From Balaenoptera acutorostrata (lineage: Eukaryota; Chordata; Mammalia; Artiodactyla; Balaenopteridae): a DNA stretch of 64,000 nt. Every line of letters begins with the position of its first letter. Position 1 is the stretch's first letter. Shown in pieces: positions 12,091 through 24,243 of the stretch. The DNA is taken from contig NC_080082.1 of the NCBI RefSeq assembly GCF_949987535.1, forward strand, positions 31,036,011 through 31,100,010, written 5' to 3'. Position numbers and translations under genes: made by a program. A model generated the notes under the pieces. That model did no database searches. It was not told the origin of the DNA and saw only the letters and a list, made by a program, of their open reading frames with translations.

Positions 12091-13930
12091 CTGAATGAGG
12101 CTTAACGTTCTCTGCTCAGAGGACTTATTGTTGTTGTTGTTGTTTTTATTATTTTGCAAAGGGGATGAAAGCAGTCATCCTGCATTCTTTGTACCAAGGC
12201 GGAGAATGCAATTGATGTTAAGCACAGTAAGCTGGAAGGCAGAACAAATAGCACCGTGGACCCCGACAGCTGAAGGCGTAATTTATCCAAGTGGTGGCCT
12301 GGATTTCCAAGGGTACCGTGATGCCCTTTCAACAAGGTTGAAGAGCTTGGAGACAGAAGCCAAAGAGAGGGTCGGGTGAATAACAAGTAAAGAAAGACAA
12401 ATCAGATGGTAGTAAAGCTTCTAGCTATTCCAGACCAGGATCTAAACAAACAACTTACAAACAAATTGCAACGATGTGGTGCTAGCTTATTTACCATCAC
12501 TCTGCTCCTTATAGAAAACTCCACTGCCTTTACCAAAGACTTTCTTTCGATACCTACACACCACGCATCATATCCCTTTCATCAAGTTGCTATGCATTTT
12601 TTTAAACGAGGGATACGGCTGATGGAATGTTTAAAGATCAGTACAGGATGAGGAGAAAGGCAAAGATGATTTTTGCCACAGAGGGTGTGTCAAGGAGGGG
12701 AAGATGAAGAGAATAGAGTGCACTCACAACAGAAAAGAAAACTGAAAAATAAAAACCTAAACACATAGATGTAATAAACACTAAAAAAAATCAAGAGACC
12801 CTAGAGGCCCAAAGAGAAGGCAAAGTGTTGTTCCAAATCTAAAGTAAAGCTGGAAAATGTGGATAACAAGGGAAAAATGGTCTCGGGAAGGGTTAAGTGT
12901 GACAGCCAAAAGAATAATCGGAACTGTCATGCCTGTAGCAATCTCACTGTAGAAGCGGTGTCTAAGCAAGGTCCACTGAGAGTTCCCCCCAACTGAAGCA
13001 TACGCTCTGCCCACACTTACCGTCATCCAAAAGTAGGAAATTTAACACATCAGGGAGCTTGCCGGATTATCAGATCAACTAATCAATAGCATTGACAATA
13101 TTTCTGCCTAAAAGCATGGGGGAGCAGTAAGTAATGCACCAAAGCAGACAGGATCTTTGCCAATACATTACCTTGGGCCTTTGACTTCTGCCGAGGGCCC
13201 CAGAGGCACAGGACTTTTCTTCCCAAGACCTGGGATTTTCTGCCTAAGTGACTTTGACCTGCTCGACTTGAGTCAATTGCATCCTTCATCAGGAACAGGT
13301 ACGGGGGACATAGGCAAGTGGCGCAGACCCAGTCTCCCAGGCGTCGGAAGCAGCATGTCGGGTCATGCCATTACCCGCTCTCGGCAGCCCTCCCTCCCAG
13401 CCTCTGTGAATCCCAGTTGTGTGTGTGTAACATTGCTGGACTCAGTGGAATACAAATGGCTTCTCTGTGTACCTGTATGGCTCCTGAGACTTGAGCCACC
13501 TTAAGAGTTCTCTTCCCTCTGTGTGACCTACACCTGGCGGCTCTGAAAAGACATTCTGGCCCCTCTCAACTCACTGAATTTAATGCTCCAGAAAGTAACC
13601 AGATTTCTTCACTGAGGATGAAGGCTAACTCAGAAAGACAAAGAAGACACGTGCTCTTCACGTGCCCACATCTACAAAAGAGCATTCGGGGCAAGGCGGA
13701 ACCCAACTCCTTGAATCCACACCAAACACGCTCTGTGGCGTTCGACCGTCTCCCCCAAACTGCTGCTTCTGCTGTAGCAATGTGGATGCCAGCTCCCAAA
13801 TAACAGGATGAACCCCAAATCGAGAAACACATTTGTAGCTGGTAAAGACTAGAACAGGACCGTTCTGAACATTTAAGTCTCTGCTATGGGTAAGTTACTT
13901 GATTTAACTTTCTTAACTCTGCATAATCAT
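12091..13930. other. Unique sequence, no gene seen
   Basis: A short (TTG)n tract occurs near 12128-12145. Overlapping 94-codon frames on opposite strands (12095-12386) have no known domain. A run of short frames at 13083-13832 is likewise unrecognised. Confidence 0.4.
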
Positions 13931-14075
13931 TTAAAGTTTATTGATGAGGAAATTGAGACTTAGAGGAAGAGGCTAAATAACTTATCCAAGGACATGGAGC
14001 TCCTCCAAGGAAAGACTGGGATTCAAATCCAGGCTTGCCAGGCTCCAAACCACTACCCCAAACTCTGTGTACCAC
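13930..14075 (-). mobile_element. MIR SINE remnant, reverse
   Basis: The segments 'gatgaggaaattgagac', 'gggattcaaatccaggct' and 'ccaaaccactacccc' follow the reverse complement order of MIR. Confidence 0.75.
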
Positions 14076-14399
14076 CCGACGTTGCCTCATTTCTACCAGC
14101 GGAACAAAAGACAGCATTACCCAATGCGGTAAAGGCGAACAGACGAAATGTCAACCCCCCCGAACTCCCAGAGAATAAGATGGCATGCTTTGGAAGGAAC
14201 ACTGCTGTTGGTGTTTGTTCTGTTCCGCAACAGGACGTAGAACGGGGGTGTAGAAATGGGACTTAAAGAGGCAAAACGCGGAACTTATGTGAACACTCAA
14301 CCCTCCTAGTCCACATCTGTACCGGTCACTGGGCTCTCTTAACCATGACAAAGCCAAGGTTTTCTAAAATGGGCATATTATTGTAGTCGGCCTGGCTGT

Positions 14400-15299
14400 G
14401 CTGTAACTATTTCAAGGACTATTAAAAAACCCTGGAGACAGTTTCCCTTAAGATAAAGAGCATGCTTTTTATTGTGCCATCAAAGGAGACCAGAAAACCT
14501 GAAGCTTTCAGCTTTAAAGACAACATAATGAGATCAGAGATTTTGCTTGCAAAGAAATTAACTTTCGGTTAATTAATGAAAGTAACCTTAAACAGCGGGC
14601 GTGTTGCCAACAACCAGGACACTATAATAAAAAGGAGGCGGGAAGATAATGGGCTGCTTTCAAGGGGCCGGGGCTCAGCAGCCCAGAAAAGAAATTTGAT
14701 GAGGCTGCTGAGTGTAAATTTGATCTCAAATTCTTAAGATGAACAAATAATAGTCTTATCTGTAATAAAGTCTGCTACAAATGCTTTCTTTTCGCCCCTA
14801 ATTTTCTGTTCAATTTAGATAGAAGATTTAATTAGATGTTGGTGAAACACCAGTTATTTAATAAAACCCTTAATAAAAATCTAATCTATGTTACACAGAA
14901 ACCACTGGAACATAATCACAATTTGAAAAACTACGTTTTAGAGTATTTACTTTTTACAGTTAAGAAAATAGGTGGACGTGACGTGTTCTGTATTCTGCTC
15001 AAGGTAAGAGCTAAGAAGGCAAACCCAATTTAAAAAAGCCCCCAAACTGCAACCCTTTCTCCCTTCTCATAAAGTTTGTTTTTAAAGGCTTTCTTTTGTC
15101 TTTTGCAACCAAAAGGGGTCCTTGAACCTGAATGAAGAGTGATCCCTCCCACCTCATAAACTTTTTAAACTAAAATTTGCTGATCATGAGAAACTGACTT
15201 TTAAGGATTCCTAAAATTGTCTGAGAAACAACATGGGCCCCTGAATCTGTTAAATCCAATTGTAATTTTACCATTATAGGCTATGGGAATCCTGAAATT
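14400..15299. promoter_or_regulatory. Candidate conserved non-coding block, AT-rich
   Basis: Repeat-free sequence with TTAATTAAT at 14569-14577 and TAATTA at 14829-14834, plus many ATTA/TAAT half sites between 14700 and 14960. The interval 14076-14400 before it is unremarkable unique DNA. The regulatory role is inferred from texture only. Confidence 0.3.
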
Positions 15300-17355
15300 C
15301 AAAAAAAAAAAAAAAAAGAGTATGATAAATTAATGGATCAAGAGTGACGTAGCACATACGAAGGTGATGTTAAGGACATTTTGAGTATATGCCTAAGCTT
15401 CTAAGTACTTTAACCAGACGCAGAATCCTGAACTGGACGTCCCGAGCCCCCCAGATTTCACTCAATATGGGGATCCTTTGAGGTCACGTCTCCTACATAA
15501 AACTTTTATATTGGTGGGAATGTTGGTTTCCACGTGAAGTTGCTCGTGTAAGTTCCCAGCCTCTGGAGCAAGAATTAAGTGGCACTGGAGCCAAACTTTT
15601 TGAAGCATCGGTGATCTACTTTCTACAGGTTCAGTGAAAGCAGTTTGATACCTTAGAGGCAGTGACACCCCCCGGGACTCAACAGTTCAATTTCCTATAT
15701 GCCATGTCTCTTTCCTTGACATTGCATAGCTCTGATTGAAATATTTCTCAGATACACAGAGCGGGGGTGGAATTTAACTGAAGCAGAAGCATTAACTCCC
15801 CCGCTCTGAAGGGGGCACGTAGATGCAGGTGGAAATCAGTCTATTTTCTGCTGTGTCTCTAACTGGCCCAGCACCAAAACTCACATGCCTAGGAAATGAA
15901 CCCTGTGTCCTTGGCCATGGCCATGTGGCATCTCTGCTCAAGTCTGATTTGAGAAGGTCGCTGTTTAATGCATCTGGATGTTGCGATCATCCAGATTTAA
16001 TCATCAGGATGGGGTTCCGCTGTATATAAATTTAAATAATGGCCCCTCCTCTCTCGAAGGAAGGAAAGTCCATAGAATTTGCCCATCTGTTCCGCAGGGC
16101 TGTTCATTCTGAGTTTCTGATTAGATGCCTCCTACTATCCCGGGCATGCCATAAGCTCCAAACAATGCCTCAGTGTTTGGGGGCATCTGATGATTTATAG
16201 TGCTTGTTATTTTTGGTTCCAATCTGATTCCTCTTTGGCTACTGACACCAGGGCAGGGCGTGGCATGGACTGAACATGGTCAGTGCTTATTTCAATACAT
16301 TGTGCACAAGAGGCAAGCAGTGGAGGGGGGTGGTTGCTATCGGGCACTTAGGGGCCACACAGCCACTCAAGAATGCGTCCTGGTTGGGTGGCAGGTTGGA
16401 TTTCACTTCTGTGTCTGCCACGCTGATACCTGCACGGCTGGCCCGGCCACTCACACAAGCCCAACTCCAGACTGGGCTGGAGGACAAGGGAAATTACGGA
16501 CCTGCCACAGGGTTCCTGGAAAATGGAATGAGGACACAGTAAGAAAACCATCTGAAATAAGATCTCATTGCCTCCTTTGGGAAGGGGGGCATGAGACAGC
16601 CCCTCGAGCCCCTGTGCCTGTATCTCTTTCCAAGGGGCACTAACTTCTATCAGTCACCTCCCCTCCCTCCCCTCTACAAGCTGGCTTCTCCTTCTCTGCA
16701 GCCTTGCCATGCCCAGGGACAGGAGACACATTCTTTTGTTGAAAAAAAAAAAAAACACTGATGTGCTTCCAGGTCTGAAAAGCCAAAGGGGGAAAAAAAA
16801 ATCCCAGCCCATTTTTTGGTAGAAAGCACAAAGGCCATCTCTGAAGCTTTCTTAAATATTAACATTATAATGAGGAGACATGGGGTTCTGCTCCACTTGT
16901 GGGTTTTACACAACAACGTGCCTCAACAGGATCTTTTGGAGCCTGTGACGTCTCTGAGCACGAGCTGTTCTTCCAGAGGGATGTTGACTTTTGTGGTCTA
17001 TTAAGCAAGCAATGCGTAAGTAAAAGCATATTCTTGCAGGAGGAACATTGACGCAAGCGCTCCGGGCCCAACTGCGCCTAAGTCAGTCCCTTCTCCCGTT
17101 GGTTTTGTTAAAGAGAAGTTTCCATAACGGGACAAGGGTAATGGCCAGCTCTGGTGTTCAAACAATTATTGACCAGGAACGAGTCTGTTATCTTTGTGTT
17201 GCCGGGGAAGCTCCTGGGTGATGGGCGCTTCAAACTGATATTCAAGGCAACCCGGCTCCGACGTCTTGGCGTAGCTACGAGTCCCCTCACTGTTTTCAGG
17301 TTCGCCTCAATGGCTGAGATCCTGAGCTTTGAAGTCCAAGAGAGGCGTGGGGTGG
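15300..17355. other. Unique sequence, no gene seen
   Basis: A poly-A run lies at 15301-15317 and another A-run at 16741-16754. The longest open frame (147 codons, 16200-16643 plus strand) overlaps frames of similar length on both strands, which is how a stop-poor GC-rich stretch looks, and it has no recognisable domain. Confidence 0.4.
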
Positions 17356-17359
17356 AGTC

Positions 17360-17545
17360 CTGACTGCCTGACTGAACTTGGGAAAAGGACAAAACCTTGC
17401 TAAGTGTCCTTATCAGTAAGTAGGGATACAAATACCTATTTCATGGAGCTGCCGTGAGGACTCAGTGAGGTCCCGGGTGTGAAGGGTGTAATAGCACAGT
17501 GCCTGGCACAGAGGCACTAGCTCAATCAATGACAGCTATTATTCT
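17360..17545 (+). mobile_element. MIR SINE, forward
   Basis: The segments 'gaacttgggaaaagg', 'ccttatcagtaagtagg', 'aatacctatttcatgg', 'ccgtgaggactcagtgag' and 'cagtgcctggcacagag' follow the MIR core and 3' order. Confidence 0.8.
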
Positions 17546-19064
17546 TGGTGTATTATCTTCCCTGGCGCTTGGTGGCTGCATGCTGTGACAGTTTTTGCAA
17601 CAGTCGTTCCATCATTAGTCAAAAGTGCCTCTACTTTTCTCCTAAACGTGATTCTTAGCCCTCTCTAGTATTGCAAAGCGTGAAGGTCAGCCTATGGTTG
17701 GTAGTGAGAGCCATCTGCAACAATTTAAGGCTCCAGTGCAGAGGGGAGAAAATGGTGGCTCAAGGGTGACGTTTTGCTCCCAGACATTTATTTTGGTCCC
17801 GACAGTCTTGGCTTTTGTACTTTAAAAAAAAAAAAAAAGTGAATTAGTTATTTAAAAAGAAAAGAAAAGAAAAAAGAAACCTAGAGATTTCGCTCAACAA
17901 TCCTGATGTTTGGCTTTGCTTGAAAAACTGAAAGATCTGCTTAGCTGGGTCAATATTCCCCCAGGATGGCAATAGGCGGGAGCTGAGTAGCAGCTGCCCC
18001 CTTTAGACTGGACACACGTGCTCCAGTGTGAATCAAATCCCACCTCTCCATGCTTGGCCTGCTTCATTCATCTCTATTACCAGGTCCCACTCCAGTCACT
18101 GGGCTGTAAAAGAGTCAGCCTGTTTCTGTGGCCATTAGCCATCCATTGGTTGTCTGGTATCTTCCACGATGCTGCCATTTTGCTTTCTGAATTTTCAGTT
18201 CAGAAGGGCCTTGGTTCAGAAGGGCTTCAGTATTGTCTCATGAGTGGCCCCACTCCACAGGAGTTCCTTGGTAGATTCTACATGCTTCTCCCAGGGTGAC
18301 CATCAACAACAATCAGCCTGTCTGTCCATCATTTGTTTACGTTCTCTAACTCTAGGCAAATTGATGGATGTATTTCCTTCCGTGGTATCAGCCCTGTCTC
18401 CACTTGGAGGTCAGTTCAGACCCAGAGAATATCAGAAGACATCAGATCACAAAGGCCAGAATCAAGTTCATTCTTGGTTTGGTCATCCTGTGCCTATGTT
18501 TCCTTATTATCATTGATTATGTCAGCAGGCACTGAATTCACTAGGTACTCATAAACACTATCCCATCTCCAGGGACACGCTTAGCATATCCGACAGCTGA
18601 AGCAGACCATTTTTCACACCCCTTGCCTCTATATCATAAAATTTTCTCAATAACTATCATACAATAATCAGTAATAATAACTTCCTCGATTTAGTCTTCA
18701 ATTTAAAATAATCAATGAACAAGTAAAGAATACATTGTAACTTAAAAATATGATTCAAATTCAGTCAAATATCTTACATAGGGAACTGAAATTTTCATTT
18801 ACCAAATAAAAACTATTACACAGAGTGGTTTGCAAACGGTTTCACTGTTTTAAATTTTAAACAAAAATAAAAACTTCAAGTGGTCACATGGTATGGCAGC
18901 GTTTAAGTACCCCAACGGTTGTTTCTTTCTCTTGTCTATTACTGTTTATTTCCCATCTACTGTTTAGATACAGAAATACGTGGTACCATAGTGGCTGGAG
19001 ACGTACACCACACCTGAAGCGAGGTTCAGTCAATTCTAAATGGTGATCAACTCACTCTTTTCAA
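17546..19064. other. Unique sequence with A-rich tract; no gene seen
   Basis: An A-rich low-complexity tract spans about 17822-17879. A 12-base direct repeat, gttcagaagggc, occurs at 18198-18209 and 18214-18225. Sequence from 18600 to 18900 is strongly AT-rich. No gene signal was found in the 90-codon frames at 18018-18516. Confidence 0.4.
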
Positions 19065-19065
19065 A

Positions 19066-19206
19066 AAATATTTATTTATTATTTATTTTGGTTGCGCCGG
19101 GTCTTAGTTGCAGCACGCGGGATCTAGTTCCCCGACCAGGGATCAAACCCAGGCCCCCTGCATTGGGAGCACGGAGTCTTACCCACTGGGCCACCAGGGA
19201 AGTCCC
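19066..19206 (-). mobile_element. Short CHR-type SINE, reverse
   Basis: Read on the minus strand it begins gggacttccctggtggccc, has a B-box-like 'ggtttgatccctgg' region and ends in a (TAAA)-like tail, seen here as 'atttatttattatttatttt'. It is of the same short subtype as the copies at 3.7 and 49.3 kb. I did not find a clear target-site duplication. Confidence 0.9.
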
Positions 19207-19729
19207 CAGTAACGAACTTAGTCTTGAGGTGAACAGGTGCAGTTGAGTCCATGTGTGTCAGCTGCTGACTGCATAAATGAGAATTCTCTGAATGAATGTC
19301 TGTATGGAATACAATATTCATTAAACGATATGCTCCTAAAATGTGCTCATTTAAAGCTTATATATACATGAGTAAACTTCAGGAGTAATTCAGAAATTGT
19401 ATGGATGTTAGACCAATACAAGCTCTTTTTAGAGAGGAGTGAGTATTCTAACGTGCCTGTCGTTTAGAAGTGGCAGAGAATGGTGCTCTCGAAAAGCAGA
19501 CAGACTCTTGTCCATTTTCTTATTGCTTTTCAATCTTCTGCGGACAATGCAGCCCCTTATTGCCGGCATGGAAGAGGGTGGAGAGGGAGAGCTGGGGTGG
19601 ATTCCTCCTGCTGCCCCACCCTTGGTACGTCACTGCCCAGCTCTTGATTTCGGCTTTTCGTGGTTAAGACGTTCTGGTCCAGTTTCCAGACCCCTTTTGG
19701 CCTAGAACTTTAGTTGGAGTCTTTCATCT

Positions 19730-19920
19730 TCTCTTCCCAAATCCACTAAATCTGGATTCTTGATCCAACTGCCTGCCATTCTGGCCTCCAGACCTTTTGC
19801 TTGCCTCTTCCTTCGGACTCAGCTCACCATACCAAACCCTTCACCTACCTGTGCCCTTGCCGTCTGCCTTTTTCATCTCACCATCCTTTGCCTTTCACGA
19901 GTTCTCTGGACATGAACACT
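19730..19920 (+). mobile_element. Probable L2 fragment
   Basis: The C/T-rich run 'ctgccattctggcctccag', 'ccttttgcttgcctcttcc' and 'accttttgctt' resembles the segment of L2 upstream of its 3' end. It is diverged and only tentatively assigned. Confidence 0.4.
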
Positions 19921-20479
19921 TGCCTGACTGAGGGGACCTGATAAGTTTTCTTTCCTGTTTAGGTGAACTCTTGGCACAAACTCCTTAGTATCCCGCTGCT
20001 GCCTAAATCTCCAAGCGGCAACCACAGGATACGCATCATTTTGATACGAGTAGCTGTGGGGTGAGGTGGAGAGGGGGCAGCTAGGGGTGCATACTTGGCC
20101 TTGAGTATGACTCCCCAGGGATGCTAGCGACCAACTGCTTGCGGGAATGGACGGGTTACAAATGGCGGCCAAGCTTACCAACATCAAGGTTAAAAGAGGT
20201 GACAACGCTGCAGGTGTTGGGCTGGCTCTGGGATTTAATGCTTTATCTGACTCCACACTGTGTCTGCTGGGCTCCCAGAGGCGACTTTGGCATTCATGAT
20301 GTCTATTTCTTAGGACAGTATATTGCCCGATAGCAGAATTTATGTTCTTTAGTTCTGAGATGTCAATAAAATCACCTAGCCATGTGAGGGCTTTCTCCAG
20401 GACAGTCTAATATAGAATGCTTATCTTATTCAGGCACAACATCAGCTTTTAATATCCCACTAAATCTGCAAATCAATCC

Positions 20480-20690
20480 ACGATTTTTAAGATTTTTTCA
20501 GAGGAGTCTTAGGCAGCCTGCAGTTTCCTTTATATATGCTGACCATGATGCTCATTAATTTTATCAGAGAATCGCACATGTCAATAATCACACAGGCCAG
20601 TTACCTGAAATTGTTTTCCTCTGCTTTTGCTTAAAATTTTGACCTATAAATATTATCAGAAACAAGAGCTTTCAAAAAGGGTAGTGGTTG
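20480..20690. promoter_or_regulatory. Candidate conserved non-coding element
   Basis: A repeat-free block carrying 'ctcattaattttatcagag', 'gtcaataatcacacagg' and a run of ATTA, TAAT and ATCA cores. Flanking DNA (19207-20479 and 20691-20940) is ordinary unique sequence in which I see no gene. The enhancer call is inference. Confidence 0.35.
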
Positions 20691-20949
20691 TGCCTCATCT
20701 TTCTGGAAAGCCAAGACAGAGGTTCAATACTTAATTCTAAATCCTCAGCATCCATTATTAACACATGTGCCTTTACTCATCTGCAACAAGGGATAATAAC
20801 CCCAGCCTTTCATCCCATTTCAAATGAAATACTACAAAGGGAACATTTTAAGATGCAGCTATGTTAGGCTAAATGATGACTGTATCCTATTTAGTTAGCC
20901 CCTAAAATCTAACAAAATATCCGTATCCAATCAAACATGCTGCCTGACT

Positions 20950-21060
20950 CCACAAGATAATTTGTATGTATATAACATATACGTAGCACACATATATACA
21001 TACATGTGTTGTATATATTCATAAATGTAAACATATATGTGTATATGAAATGCATACGAC
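20950..21060. repeat. AT-rich, (TA)/(CATA)-biased low-complexity tract
   Basis: Alternating 'tatata', 'catata' and 'acatacatg' segments form several short imperfect inverted repeats. It is probably a decayed microsatellite. Confidence 0.6.
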
Positions 21061-21229
21061 ATAGTTTCGATGGGGGGTTTATATCAGTGTGTTTGAGGAA
21101 CAGTATTCAAATGACTTTTTTATATTCTTTACCATACATACTTGCTTTGTGCAATTCAAATGTTGCCCAGTTTTGTATGGCTGTTATATGTTTCTAGGAT
21201 GCTGCTTTGAAAAATCTGGGCCACCTTCA

Positions 21230-22260
21230 AAGATTTTATAAAGTGACTCCTTTATTCTCATAAAGAGGAGAAAGGCAGGTTAATCATCTATTGACTCCTC
21301 AGTCTTATTACTGGCATAGAGCTCGGGCATTAGTAAATTTCCGCTTTTTAGTTACCCAACAAACATACATCAGCAGGAGGTGCAGATAAAGATCGAAAGA
21401 TTAAGCTTTGTCACTCAAATGATAATTAAAAAGAGCATTTTAAACACACTGTAAATATACACAAGCCATCATAAAATCATCAAAACCCTGACAGAGCTCA
21501 CCACCTCCAGAGCATATAGACTATCTGGGAGAGGGATATTGATGTTAAGTCCTGCTTGTCTTGGAAGATTGTCATTAACTGTCCCAAGCCTGCACTCAGC
21601 CAGCCACCTGAGCTAGGGCAAGACGGGGAATCTGGCTTCACACGTTCTAGTGGCAGATTAGTGGGATTTGGGACAAGCAGTTTAATATGCATTTAATTGT
21701 GATCCTTTTCTATTCCATTCCAAGATGCCTTAAAATATATTATTCCAAGTACTTAAATAAAAATGACAGAACTCAAGATTCTGTTGTCCTGCTTTTAAAA
21801 AATAATTTCAAATACAGGAAAGATTTGGGGAAAGCAGATTAATTTCTACTAAACATTTCATTTATAACATGTCATAAAAAGACACATGAGCCCATGTATA
21901 TTAGGAACATGCAGTAACATCACCTTTCATAAAAAGAAAAGCTTGTCATCACAATCTTATTAGGGTGTCATGCATTGTTAAACTGGTAAAATATTTCTGT
22001 ATATTCCAATTAGTGCGACCATTTATTGGCACAGACATTACACGGAAAACTATCTTCTTTCAAAAAAAGTCCTTTCCACTGGGAACGAATCCTTTGTTTG
22101 ACAATTCAGAGAATGTTATTTAGAGATTTTAATTGCTCAGTTGATGTGTGGCTGGATCTCAATAATCAAAACAATAAAATTGTTGGTTTTTTTTTTTTTT
22201 TTTTTTGACAACTGTAATAAAATGTTGGTAGTGTCCTGGGATAGTTAACTCGAGCTGGAT
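21230..22260. promoter_or_regulatory. Candidate non-coding conserved cluster
   Basis: Two repeat-poor sub-blocks (about 21230-21480 and 21950-22260) carry TAATTA (21423-21428), 'ccaattagtgcg' and many ATCA/TAAT cores. A T-run at 22183-22206 interrupts the second. No coding feature is present. A regulatory role is possible but not demonstrated. Confidence 0.3.
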
Positions 22261-22489
22261 TGACACTATCAGGTTCTTGCCCATATATCTTTTTTATCAG
22301 AGGCAAACAGTCATTTTTTTAAAAGTAAAAAGTGCATTGATAACATGGCCATTATCAAGATATTCCAAATACAACTTAATGTCTACAGGAACAATCCGAC
22401 TGGATTATCTATAACAATCTCATCTGATTATCTATGAAAAGGAGCTACAGTTTTTAATGAAAAAGAAAATAATTCTTCAAATCAGTTAG

Positions 22490-23465
22490 AAAAAGCCAAA
22501 CACTTCAATAAAAATGGGCAAAAGACCTGGACAAATATTTCACAAAAGAAGAAATGTAAGTAGCCGTTTAAATAGAAGAAAACGCTGCTGCTTCATTAGT
22601 AATCAAAAGAATGTAAATGAAATCAAGGAGACTCTGTTTTCCTAATCTATCAAATTGAAACAGTTTACACACAACACACACAGACACTTACACAATTACC
22701 AGTGCTGTTGTAAAGGCACAGGAAAACAGGCTTGCTCATAGACTACTGGTGGACGCTATATAATTGGTTCAACCTTTTGGAAGAATATTTTAGCAATATG
22801 TGTCAGAAGCCTTTAAAATGTGCATATTGTTTGACTCAGGAATTCAATTCTTAGGAATTCATCCTAAGGTGATAAAAATTCACACAAAATTTTTATACAA
22901 GGATACTCATCCCAGTGTTTTATATGATGAGGAAAAAATAGGAAACAATCTAAGTGTTCAACAATAGGAGAAAAATTAAATAAATATGGCATGTCTATAC
23001 AAGGGAATCCTAGTTTCTATGAACAATCATGTTCCCAGGGAATATTTAAAGATATGAAAAATGTTTATGATATAGTAAGTGAAAAAAATCCTAATTTTGC
23101 TTTAAAAAGTATATATGTAACAACAAGGACCTACTGTATAGCACAGGGAACTATATTCAATATCTTGTAATAACCTATGATGGAGAAGAATCTGAAAAAG
23201 AATATATATACGTGTATATACATATATATATAAGAATTACTTTGCTGTGCACCTGAAACACAACATTGTAAAGCAACTATACTTCAATTTTTTAAAAAGT
23301 ATATACATACGTAGGTATGAATGCATTGAAAAAAGATTGGGAGACGATACACTAAAAAAATATGCATAGCTGTTACCTCAAGGTGGTGGGATTATAGGAG
23401 GCGTCTCTTTTCTGTTTTATACATCTTTAAATTTAAAAAAAAATGATTTCGATGAGTGCAGATTA
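22490..23465 (+). mobile_element. L1M (L1MC/ME-like) 3' end, forward, interrupted
   Basis: The tail of an old L1 is recognisable: 'aaaatgggcaaaagacctgg', 'atttcacaaaagaag', 'actactggtggacgc', 'gactcaggaattcaattc', 'aggaaacaatctaagtg' and a 3' UTR with 'gggagacgata' and 'ttttatacatctttaa'. It is interrupted at 23101-23305 by a younger L1 fragment. All frames are broken. Confidence 0.85.
23101..23305 (+). mobile_element. Younger 5'-truncated L1 3' end with 15-bp TSD
   Basis: The body (23116-23290) carries 'ctgtatagcacagggaac', 'ttcaatatcttgtaataacc', a TA-rich spacer and 'tttgctgtgcacctgaaac' ending 'ctatacttcaatt', which is the cetartiodactyl L1 terminus. It is flanked by the identical 15-mer tttaaaaagtatata at 23101-23115 and 23291-23305. 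The exact duplication marks a target-primed insertion of under 200 bp into the older L1. Confidence 0.85.
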
Positions 23466-23897
23466 CATGCTATAATTTAAAACATGCTCACTGAAAAAGC
23501 AAACTCAGAAATATTGTTTATTTTAAAATGTTTCCTACCCTACTTTCGAAATAACTTCCCTTATGGAACATACATTTAGATCTAAGTATGTTTCTTCTTT
23601 GAAGAAGAAGAGTCTGGGGTATCTACACAAGGGTAAATTTTACAGATACGTGGAAATAAGGCGTTTTTCAAAGTTGACAAGGGTGGAACTGGCCGTTAGG
23701 ATGGTCAGGCCCCAGGCCTGAGAAAATAGTTTGTTCATTTTACAATGTTAACGCACTGGACGGAATGCAGGACACCCGAAACATGACCTCTGGTGCCAAG
23801 GGAAACTGAGCATTTGGTCTGGCACAAACAACTGGCTGTCCTAACAGTCAACAGGAGAAACACAAATCAGCAAGGGATTTGCGCTTAATTTTGATTT

Positions 23898-24176
23898 AAA
23901 AATTCTATCAATGGGGGGGCTTCCCTGGTGGCGCAGTGGTTGAGAGTCTGCCTGCCAATGCAGGGGACACGGGTTTGAGCCCTGGTCTGGGAAGATCCCA
24001 CATGCCGCGGAGCAGCTAAGCCCGTGCGCCACAACTACTGAGCCTGCGCGTCTGGAGCCTGTGCTCCGCAAGAGAGGCCGCGATAGTGAGAGGCCCGCGC
24101 ACTGCGATGAGGGGTGGCCCCCGCTCGCCGCAACTAGAGAGGGCCCTCGCACAGAAACGAAGACCCAGCACAGCCA

Positions 24177-24227
<51 letters not shown>

Positions 24228-24243
24228 AATTCTATCAATGGGG
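23898..24243 (+). mobile_element. CHR-type SINE with 18-bp TSD
   Basis: The body starts at about 23916 with gggcttccctggtggcgcag. It has a B-box-like 'gggtttgagccctgg', carries the 'gcgcgtctggagcctgtgc' subtype marker and ends in a (TAAA)n tail (about 24175-24229). It is flanked by aaaattctatcaatgggg at 23898-23915 and 24226-24243, identical in both copies. The sharp duplication implies a fairly recent insertion. Confidence 0.96.
24175..24229 (+). repeat. (TAAA)n SINE-tail microsatellite
   Basis: About 13 uninterrupted TAAA units form the SINE tail. The tract is long enough to be polymorphic. Confidence 0.9.

Noticed and set aside
16200..16643. 147-codon plus-strand open frame
   Set aside because: No domain, signal peptide or exon context. 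Open frames of similar length overlap it on both strands, as expected in a stop-poor stretch.
18198..18225. 12-base direct repeat gttcagaagggc, possible TSD
   Set aside because: The copies are separated by only four bases, leaving no room for an inserted element. Likely a small local duplication.
24175..24229. CRISPR-like regular repeats
   Set aside because: It is a (TAAA)n SINE tail with no spacers, in a mammalian context.
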